Source: Isoetes taiwanensis (lineage: Eukaryota; Streptophyta; Lycopodiopsida; Isoetales; Isoetaceae). Taken from it: 64,000 bases of DNA. The DNA lies in contig JAJEKV010000003.1 of assembly GCA_021234155.1 (NCBI GenBank), forward strand, positions 22,845,569 through 22,909,568. Reading direction: 5' to 3'. The notes below the pieces were generated by a model. That model was given only the letters and a program-made list of their open reading frames with translations, was not told the DNA's origin and made no database searches. Shown in pieces: positions 56,492 through 64,000 of this stretch. Position 1 is the first letter of the stretch. Each line of letters begins with the position of its first letter. The translations under genes were made by a program, and so were the position numbers.

Positions 56492-56861
56492 TGGCTCACT
56501 AACATTGTTTTCTTACATTTCCTCTAAACCGAAAAAAAAAAGAAAAGAAAAGGCAAAGCTTGTGTCAGATTGAGTGCTTGGTGACATACCGGAGAACTTG
56601 AACTACCAGCACTAAGTCAGGCATATTTTGCAGTACATTTAATACATTCCTGTGGTTCTGCCTGAGTTTTATAAATTAAGAGCTCTGCCGCATTTACTCC
56701 ATGTGCACAAAAAGCAAACAAATCGTCATGGCATCAACCTCAAACTCATAAACACATGGCAAAACCCGTAGAATATGGAAAGAAATAAGACCCAGCTTCA
56801 ACAGGCAATAGGATGATGCGAAAAAATGCAAAAATATGATTTAAGTTACCATGTGCGAATC

Positions 56862-57735
56862 TTAAGTATTTAGCGAAAATTTGTGATGACACTTGGATTG
56901 GGGCACTCATAAAATACTGTTTGGCCTTCATCAGCTGATCTCAACTGCACCAAGGGCATAGCAAAGTAAAGAGAGCTGAAAACAGCAATAAAATGCATTA
57001 ATTTATGTACCTGTCTTGCATAATATTCAAGTTTTGGAGGGTGGCATTTGGGACACTCTTCATTCACCTGCATAATACATTTCCAGAATTCCCATTATCT
57101 CTTTTAAAAATAAAATAATATAGAACAACTGTAATGCAAACATGCTAACCTCAGCCTTGTGTCCGACTTCTTCTCCAGCATTTTTTGTTTGTCCATCAAG
57201 GGAAACCAGAGGTTCAATGCCCAGTGTACGAACCAAATCCTAAAACAGACATAGCAGCATATATTGTAAGGACAGAGATTGATGATGCAAAAACGGTTTA
57301 TACTGGCAATGAGTAGCAGCAGAACATGATAAACAGTAGGAGCACGAAACACCATCTAAACTTAGGCAAAGAGACAACTGAGGTTCTTTATACAGTATTC
57401 AATTGCAGAGCATATCAATTCCAGAGTATTGAGTATTCAATTCCAGACCCCATCGTGACTATGGGGTTATAATCCAGCATGTTAATTATTTACATGAGGC
57501 CATCACATAATGTAATTCCAAGACAAAAAGAATAAGCTTACTTATCAAAGAGGCCATTGGATTAACCATAACGTCTACCAACAAATCAAATAAACCTGCA
57601 GCACCAACGAACCTGTGGAATCCCGCTCAGCCGAAATTACGTGTAAACATGTACCCCATCAGCAACAACGACAACAGTGACATCTTCAAAGACCCCATCA
57701 ATTGGCAACAGATCTCAGATGGAAGGACAGAAATC
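56862..57735 (-). pseudogene. RPA12-like: RNA polymerase I subunit RPA12-like gene, unit B
   Basis: Four exons fit the RPA12 family: 57735 to about 57645 (after TTGCAG; DFCPS, LLPIDGVFEDVT: first zinc ribbon, with two later cysteines lost to a shift); 57240-57150 (DLVRTLGIEPLVSLDGQ to GHKAE); 57067-57011 (VNEECPKCHPPKLEYYARQ); 56944-56862 (LRSADEGQTVFYECPN, then KCHHKF in a shifted frame and SLNT, stop). All visible splice sites here are GT/AG, including GTGCAG before LRSADEGQ. One base is missing in the last zinc ribbon between CPN and KCHH, in both units. The catalytic RSADEG loop is intact. No first exon was found, so it is a fragment or has a distant first exon. Confidence 0.72.
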
Positions 57736-58355
57736 CTGCAATACAAACAATATAGAAATTGATTTCATTCTAAATCACACGTTTCTCAATGCAAAAAATG
57801 TAGACTAATACCCACAATTATCTCAAATTTTATCAAGGCGATCACCTCTGTTTGTCCAAGCAAACTATGCAGAACTAAAAAGCAAAAGTGGAAAGAGGCA
57901 TTTACCCAGGTTGGAAGGATTAAATCCAGTGTGCCTACCTATCTACAGCCCCAAAGATGATTCTGTGACGTGGTTCTTGTTATGTGGTTCCTGTCAGTGA
58001 AAGAGCCTGTAAGACATTGGCAGCAAAAGTAGCTCAAAATAAGCAAGTTTTCAAGTTATTGTCTTTGACAAATCTTTACAGCCGCTATATGAGAGCTTTG
58101 AAATTCAACCCATACCGATTCTAAGCCTTTGTTTCCGTCCTCCAATTACACAGGAGCAATGCCGCCAAGCCAAAAAGCAGAAAAGGGATCGATGAGTCAT
58201 GGATCTGTCAGAAGAAACTGCCTAAGAATTAGCACAATTTGCAGAAAATACTTGCATATTTTTTGTGCAATAGAGATTAAATCAAGCCGGCATGTGACAT
58301 TTTGCATAACAATAACGCCTGCCCAAAAAGCAACTAAAAAGCAAGGCAAAGAAAT
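57736..58355. other. Spacer between RPA12-like and CBL-like exons, unit B
   Basis: No recognised gene. Counterpart of 4171-4790. Confidence 0.35.
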
Positions 58356-58357
58356 AC

Positions 58358-58490
58358 TTTAAATAGGGAAGGATCATGTTCTTCATGAGAGATGGATTTC
58401 TTGCAACAAAATTTTGCCATTCTTCTTTGTCGATTCTTCCGTCATTTTTTGTATTCTTCCGTCATTTTTTGTATCTGCTTCTGCAAATGT
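58358..58490 (-). pseudogene. CBL-like: Calcineurin B-like (CBL) protein exon, unit B
   Basis: The exon runs from a CTTGCAG acceptor (exon base 58490) to a GT donor after CCCTATTTAAA (58358). It encodes [13 protein letters not shown], then, in a shifted frame, [19 protein letters not shown] and LPYLK, the fourth EF-hand of CBL calcium sensors. A perfect 20-bp tandem duplication (58435-58454 and 58455-58474) lies in the EF-hand loop; without it the exon is 113 bp and the loop [12 protein letters not shown] is canonical. No other CBL exon is next to it. Confidence 0.72.
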
Positions 58491-58499
58491 CTGCAAGAG

Positions 58500-59100
58500 A
58501 ATTATTAAAGCCAAAACACATTAGAAATTTCATTAAAAAATACGGAACTTCTACCTCTAAGGGAGGGTCTTGCTGTTGTGCAGGAGCTGGATGCTGCTGC
58601 TACATTCCAGCACTCCAACTATCATCCACCAACTTATATAATCTTCTTCACTCATGTAATTATCCCAATGAAGACACCCATCGATATTGCATACCTCCTG
58701 GGAGATGCCTCTGTCCTGGATGCATCTATTTGGAATGCAACTGCGACCTAGTTTTGGAGAAGAATGAATGGGTCTAGGCTGGTTGAGCAGCAAAGAAGGG
58801 AGAAGAATATCGAGGGCAAATTCTAACACCCATAGCTGCGTTAACGGAGCTAGATACATAGCTGCCCTAATGGAGCTAGTTCCGCTCTTGCTTCCTCTGA
58901 AGGAGCCTCGCCCAGTGCAAGCTGATCCGATTTAATCCATGAGAAAACCTCCCGCATTCACATTTAACCTCCCGCTTCACCCAAGAATGATGGAAGGCGG
59001 AGGAGATGGCCGCTTCCGTTTACTGGCCACCTTGACAAAGAAAACGGGCGCGATACATAAAAACCCTAAATGTCGAAAATAGGGTTAGGGTTTCGCTGAC
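58500..59100. other. Unassigned sequence, unit B
   Basis: The plus-strand frame across 58490-58777 is rich in C and L and reads through what is on the other strand the CBL intron. No gene was recognised. It contains AGGGTTAGGGTTT near 59081. Confidence 0.3.
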
Positions 59101-59376
59101 GACATACTTACCCAATAACATTATAATATAAGATACAATACAATGCTCCATCAATTAAGTATTTTCACAACCATTACATTACACAAACCATTACATTACA
59201 CACCTTAAAATTAAAACAAACAACATTATATCACACTTGGAAACATTAGATGTAATGGTTTGTGTTAGATTAAAAAAAATTTGGTCCCTTCAAGGCCTTG
59301 CCTAAAACAATATAGTCGTGAAGAGCACTTAAACCATGTGCTTTGCCATGGCACATATGTTGTCGTATATTTAATT

Positions 59377-60000
59377 TTTTTTTTTTTATGAACGTGGATC
59401 TTTATTACTCAAAAGAATACAAAGAGTACATGGGGGACTCAAAACCCAGTGGAGAAGATATCCACTAGAGCAACACTACCCACCACATACATAACATAGA
59501 AAAGCAGAGAATACAGATCACCATGAGCACAACTGTTTGCTATGAGTAGGTGTGAATCTGAAGATATTGCTCCCAAATGACACTTTTGATGTCATCCTTC
59601 AAGGAAGAACATTTGTACGCCTTCACAATGCGACTACGGGCATCGCTAAGCACTTGCGTATCTGAAAAGAGTTGTCCCTTGAAGATGAGGAGATTTCGTC
59701 TCTTCCAGATGGACCAGATGATCCAAGCAGATGCTAAGTGGAAAGCCTCTTTGCCAACTTGTCCCAAGAACTAGGATAGACTGACAATAGGACCTGCTGA
59801 CTATTCAAGTCACAATGGAAAAGACTCAGAAGCCACTGCCAAGCAGGTCGAACATGGTGACATCTTGGATACATATGTTGTGGGGAATAATCAAACATCT
59901 CCACAAGTAAATCGAGTTAAGATTTGGTAAACGTGAGATCATCATATTTCTACAATTCTCAACCAATATTTGCCTTGCATATGATGTTATAGAATTGCAA
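59377..60000 (-). mobile_element. 5'-truncated LINE fragment with poly(A) tail, unit B
   Basis: Counterpart of 5822-6440: T run at 59377-59388 (the tail on the minus strand), frame at 59540-59767 with SAWIIWSIWKRRNLLIFKGQ, and upstream zf-RVT sequence (RPAWQWLLSLF) in a shifted frame near 59850. Confidence 0.65.
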
Positions 60001-60006
60001 GGCAAC

Positions 60007-61786
60007 TTAAATGGATGGGCATAAACTCTGAAATGAACATAAATACTTGAGCATTTCAACTTTAGAATAAGCACAACTTTTACAAGAACTCGGGGAGTAT
60101 TCTATGTTCCAACAAGGCCCCATTGCAAGAAAATCACTTGTATTTCTTGCTTCATAGCCTTGGGCCCATATGTACCTCAACGAATGTAACGATCTAATGT
60201 GGCTGCAATTTCAGCCTCAGTAATAGGACAATCCCTGAGTTCAAGCTTCCTAAGCTTCACACAACCAGACAAAGCTCTGAACCCCTCATTATTCTCTCCA
60301 ACACAGCCCAAAAGAAGCCACCTAATCTTTCCACCATAGCTGCAAATGTGGGCTAAACCTTCATTTGTAAGTCCACCATGTCATATATAAATAGCCAAAC
60401 GAACCATATTTGAACATCCCTCTAGCAAATTCTTCACGCCATCATCAAATGAAGGTGTGGTTCTCATGTCACTCTCTAGCAGCAGGCTGGAAAGCACTTT
60501 ATGCAATGCAGAACAATAAATTGTATGATTGGGGACATCAGGCACATCTGTTCAGGGTATTGGAAGAGCCCGTTCTTTTGTACGGGGTTGAAGTCTGGGG
60601 CCCAGTGGTGTCCCTTGCTACTTGGAGCGACTTAGAACAGGTGCAGAAGGCCTTCTTAGCACGGGCACTCGGAGTGAAATCCACGGTCCCATATCAAATT
60701 TTGTTGCGGGGAGGCGGGTTTCCGCGCCATTTTTTGGCGGCCCTTGATAGACACATCGTCTATTTCCGGAAAGGTCGTAAATATGGATGATGATCGTCTA
60801 CCGCGCTTGGCTTATCACGTTGGCAATGGGACCACAACGACTCAAGAATTGTTGGAAGGATAAAAGAGTGCGTTGGCTAACTAGATGGAATGTCCGAGCA
60901 CATGTGCATCAGGTAGAAATAGAGGCGGTCAGCGGCGGCTGAGATGTTATCATGATGCTTGTTTCTCCGGTAAGCTTTGGGATTCGGGGCCACGGAGCAA
61001 GTCAAAGCGACACATTATAAGTAGCACATAAATCCCACATTAGAGCGAGGCCCAGGCGCTACCTCGTTTACATATGCCCATGAAAAAGCGCGGGCATATC
61101 GCCTCCATTCATACAGTGCCCATCATCTCCGGATTGAGACATGTCGATGGATTGGGGAGCCACATCGGGATAGGGTTTTATCGGTCTTTGCCCGGGCGGG
61201 GGACATTGAGGATGAGTGTCACACTTTCCAGAGCTGCCGGGCATATGATCCGGTTCGGATCGCTATGCTCGATTGATTAGGCGATGAGCGGCGCACATGA
61301 TGCGAGGCACGACCGGTAGCGCTCACTCGGATCATACATTCAGGAAATCTTGGACTTGAGGGCTCGGATATGCCCCGATCCAACTATTTAATCGTTTGTC
61401 GTACGGTTTTCCCTCGAAAACCCTTGGCGGGGGTTTTAATCCGAGGCGATAATGTGGATTCTTTAAGCTTTTTGTATTGGGTCCCATAGGCCGATTGGTC
61501 TCCGTGGATGATAAAAACAATTTTATTCTATTCTATTCTAATAAAGCTATTCTGAAATCCACCAAGTTTGGACCTGACTCTCCGAATGTAGATAATGCTG
61601 AACTGGTGATATCTGATGCATAAATTGCAATGGACTGTAAACATCTGCAGTTTTGAGCCAGATAAAGTAGCCCCTGATGTGATACAAAACCATGCTGGTC
61701 CTCTAAATTTTCAATCCGAAGACTCCTAGCTTTTTACAATGGTTGCCAAGCACTTCAAGTCCTGCATCTCCAATCATGTTTCGCAC
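60007..61786 (-). pseudogene. COI1-like: COI1-like F-box/LRR receptor, last exon, split by a LINE, unit B
   Basis: The acceptor CTATATAG is followed at 61786 by VRNMIGDAGLEVLGNHCKKL, then IENLEDQHGFVSHQGLLYLA, CRCLQSIAIYASDIT and GPNLVDFRIAL down to about 61545. The exon resumes at about 60468 with LRTTPSFDDGVKNLLEGC and runs through the last LRRs to FLAMGPCWNIEYSPSS and a stop at 60007. This order and the W.QGY and WNIE motifs identify COI1 over the F-box relatives TIR1/AFB. A TGA replaces an arginine codon before HGGLTNEG in both units. F-box exons would lie to the right, but none was recognised up to 64000. Confidence 0.8.
60468..61543 (+). mobile_element. 5'-truncated LINE inserted in the COI1-like exon, unit B
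   Basis: An open frame (within 60410-60790) reads LAAGWKALYAMQNNKLYDWG, HLFRVLEEPVLLYGVEVWGP and WSDLEQVQKAFLARALGVKS, typical of the C-terminal RT region of non-LTR elements. Further on, GTIEDECHTFQSCRAYD in shifted frames is the zinc-binding domain. The 3' end is a TTCTA repeat (61526-61541) before AATAAAG. After removal of the insert the COI1 sequence rejoins as FRIALLRTTPSF in frame. Confidence 0.8.
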
Positions 61787-61985
61787 CTATATAGAAACAT
61801 GAAATGAGAAACAGAATTAACTGAGGTATCTCATGCATTGAAATAATCGTTATATGAAGCATATCATTAGACCCTGTAATTAGATGAAATTCAGTCTTCT
61901 TGAAGCAAATGTTGATTTTTTACGAGATTCTACCACATAATATGAGAAATAAAAGTACGAATCACGAGATGATGCCCAAAAGGCT

Positions 61986-62261
61986 GTGGTTGGTTCACCT
62001 AGGAAAGGAATTGGATTGGCTACTTCACCCAGCTTGCAATACATTTTGTGTGGTTCAGTAACTGATGATTTAACACAAGGGCAGATAATCAGAGCTATGA
62101 AAGCATACCATCTTCATTTCTTTGAAATTGATGAAAGCGTTGAAACGGATCAAATCGAGCATTATGTAAAATGGGCATGCAAATGGAGCTATGGGGGGGC
62201 GGCATACGATGGACCAAACCAATTAATCTACATGCGTGGGCCTCTCGAAACCCTAAGCTAA
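61986..62261 (+). CDS. Unrecognised conserved frame, unit B
   Basis: Longer than the copy in unit A: VVGSPRKGIGLATSPSLQY, ILCGSVTDDLTQGQIIRAMK, then HYVKWACKWSYGGAAYDGPN and a stop. No family recognised. It is antisense to, and just upstream of, the COI1-like last exon. Confidence 0.3.
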   Translation: MVGSPRKGIGLATSPSLQYILCGSVTDDLTQGQIIRAMKAYHLHFFEIDESVETDQIEHYVKWACKWSYGGAAYDGPNQLIYMRGPLETLS

Positions 62262-62406
62262 ATGGCCTCCAAACGCCAAAAAGGTGAAGGGCCTCTACAT
62301 GTTCACAGAAATGAAAAAAGGAAAATAGCTCCATCGTTTAAAACACAAACGCAAGAGGAAGGACACACACGACCTAAGAATGGCTGCTGTCGTGCTTTAC
62401 AGCTTT

Positions 62407-62548
62407 CTAAATAAATTTTCCAATCTGGATATCGAAGTGCTTGCCAAAGAACTGGCCGTAACAATAAGCCCCTGCACTGCTTCGTATCTGAGCTGATGCA
62501 TTCTGGTAGTTCCCTTTCGGATTCCTTTGAAAATCACCAAGGCTTTCC
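62407..62548 (-). CDS. Candidate exon of unknown gene, unit B
   Basis: After a TTGCAG acceptor the frame reads ESLGDFQRNPKGNYQNASAQ, then SAGAYCYGQFFGKHFDIQIG and a stop near 62407. Its composition is protein-like but the family is unknown. It might be an upstream part of the COI1-like neighbourhood or a separate captured fragment. Confidence 0.3.
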
Positions 62549-62599
62549 CTGCAACAATAAGCTCATGCATGCTAGCCCTAGATATTAAACCCTAAAAAC

Positions 62600-63425
62600 A
62601 AAGAAACAGCACAAAAAAGCCCCCACCACAGGATTTGCCCCCTTTTCTAAAATCAATGGCTAACAAAAGGTTGCACTCTAGAAATACTCTTTAGTACACC
62701 TGGATGAATACGGCCACCAAATCATATGAAAACCTTAGAGAAAACAGTACAAAAACATAAAAAAAAACCCTGTTATAATGCTAGATATTCAATAGAAGAA
62801 CACAGATAATATCTGTGCATAAATGAGAAAGCAGACGAATGATTTAAGCAGAGGAATGATCTAAGATTGAAGCCAGAAGGATAAGAACAGGGATCTGCAA
62901 ATATGTGTTCAAGTTCATAATTTGATCTGAGCAAGCGAAGAAGTTCTTAGGTTGAAACATTTGACCTAAGTAAATGTTATGTTTATATGGTTAATGGTTA
63001 ACCATTGATTTAGGAGTGCGAACCATTGAAATAAAACAGAGGAATATTCGAAGATACAATGAGATGCTTGGAGCCAAACTCGGTTTGAATTGGCTCGATC
63101 CAATGCAAACCAGACATGAAGATCCGGTTGTTTCCGGAAACTTGCTAGTGGTCTGGCGTCACTGCCGGACTGCTGAGATTATAATGAAGTTGTAAAATAG
63201 GTCAGGGCTCAGTTCAAGTAATAGGGAGCACATCGACTTAGTCTGGGTGAAGAACAAATATCGAAGGTTTTGTGAATTGTATTCATACTGCTACAGTAAC
63301 CATTGAAGTGATCTATTATTATTTGTTCCCATGGTTTTATATGAAATGAAAAGCTAAGTCTACTAATGTGACTATGCAAATACTTTGAGATTGATCTAGA
63401 AATAGATGTGATATGTGAAGTTCTA
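62600..63425. other. Sequence with no recognised gene, unit B
   Basis: Includes the short dispersed repeat at 62672-62790. Otherwise AT-rich, with no domain. Counterpart of 9030-9865. Confidence 0.35.
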
Positions 63426-63431
63426 TGGACA

Positions 63432-63770
63432 TTAAGGACCAAAGGTTATAGTGAGATTATGAGTTACAATGAAACAATATTTGCATTGCTCTATGTGAAT
63501 AATTGTTCTTATACTTATCTCTAAATTTCTTACAGATCTCAACATCATGAAAGATTGTCTTGTAGCTATATGTATGTATCCAGCAGATTGAACAAGTTGA
63601 GCCAGTAGAACATAAAATAAAAACATAAAAAATGGAATGCATGTACCTAGAATTTCTTTTGCAGAAAGTACTTCTTGCAAAAGCTCTAACTTAAAAGACG
63701 CAACAGTAATCCTTCTTGGCATAAAGGCCAGCAACCGTAATGGAAAGTTGGCTGTGAAGATAGACCTCAT
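63432..63770 (-). CDS. Candidate exon of unknown gene, unit B
   Basis: Counterpart of 9871-10209. The probable exon is the part from 63770 to the donor CTAG|GTACAT at about 63646 (MRSIFTANFPLRLLAFMPRR, FKLELLQEVLSAKEIL). Same comments as for unit A. Confidence 0.3.
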   Translation of the reverse strand: MRSIFTANFPLRLLAFMPRRITVASFKLELLQEVLSAKEILGTCIPFFMFLFYVLLAQLVQSAGYIHIATRQSFMMLRSVRNLEISIRTIIHIEQCKYCFIVTHNLTITFGP

Positions 63771-64000
63771 GACTTACTGAAGATAGACCTCATGCTTTTG
63801 TACCTTCAATTATAGAGCAATCCCATGAGTTTTGCCAGATCAATCCATCTGCTATTGGAGTGGGTTCCATCTGGAGAAAGAAATGGCATTCAATTCGATG
63901 GTATCCAGTTGCAATGATCAGCATACTTATCATTTCCTTCAATAGCTTCCAGGTTTAGAGTCTGCGTTATGTGCTATGTTTTGTGTGTTTCATCTTATGT

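Larger units (their letters stand above)
53601..64000. repeat. Unit B of the >10.4-kb direct duplication (partner 1-10440)
   Basis: See unit A. In this copy the unit starts inside the RepHel gene, and its right end lies beyond the window. The left end of the alignment is set only by the window edge of unit A, so the duplication may include the whole RepHel gene. Confidence 0.92.

Noticed and set aside
58376-58777. Plus-strand 133-codon cysteine-rich frame (and its counterpart at 4830-5189)
   Set aside because: It runs antisense through the CBL exon and its intron, and the minus strand has splice sites and a recognisable EF-hand.
1-64000. CRISPR array, bacterial operon or organelle DNA
   Set aside because: No regularly spaced repeats with unique spacers were seen. 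Introns with GT/AG, LTR elements and LINEs show nuclear plant DNA.

Overview
The window is nuclear DNA of a land plant. It holds a multi-exon gene of the SLAC1/SLAH anion-channel family with plant-type splice sites, and fragments of three plant-type genes: the jasmonate receptor COI1, a calcineurin B-like (CBL) protein and the RNA polymerase I subunit RPA12. Most of the rest is transposon-derived (Helitron, Ty3/gypsy, Ty1/copia, LINE). The low gene density would suit a fern or another large-genome plant, but no species can be fixed from the sequence.

Layout. 1-10.4 kb (unit A) and 53.6-64.0 kb (unit B) are two direct copies of one segment about 53.6 kb apart; both run off the window. Each unit holds, all on the minus strand, the N-terminal end of a Helitron RepHel gene, an RPA12-like gene, one CBL exon, a LINE 3' fragment with a poly(A) tail, and the last exon of a COI1-like gene. 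The COI1 exon is split by a 5'-truncated LINE on the plus strand. 10.4-12.2 kb has a tandem repeat and a repeat that recurs inverted at 35.3 kb. 12.2-22 kb is decayed LTR-retrotransposon DNA, including Ty3/gypsy integrase and reverse transcriptase, and a 1.6-kb almost pure C/T tract at 15.34-16.91 kb. 21.9-25.0 kb recurs at 43.7-46.8 kb. 27-36 kb is the genic island: an unrecognised plus-strand multi-exon gene, a Helitron 3' terminus, the SLAC1-like gene on the minus strand, and an acidic-protein reading frame. 38.07-41.99 kb is a young Ty1/copia element with 152-bp LTRs and a 5-bp target duplication. It sits in a repeat field (37.2-50.4 kb) with three copies of one unrecognised sequence. 50.68-55.69 kb is an autonomous-type Helitron (RepHel gene plus 3' terminal hairpins) that leads directly into unit B.

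Two points govern interpretation. First, A and B differ systematically at CTG/CAG trinucleotides, in both directions and with indels. This looks like consensus error at methylated CHG sites rather than evolution, so many broken frames here may be sequence artefacts. Second, fragments of three unrelated host genes lie in the same orientation directly upstream of a Helitron RepHel gene and are present twice. This suggests a very large gene-capturing Helitron, or a segmental duplication that includes one; the sequence alone does not decide between them.
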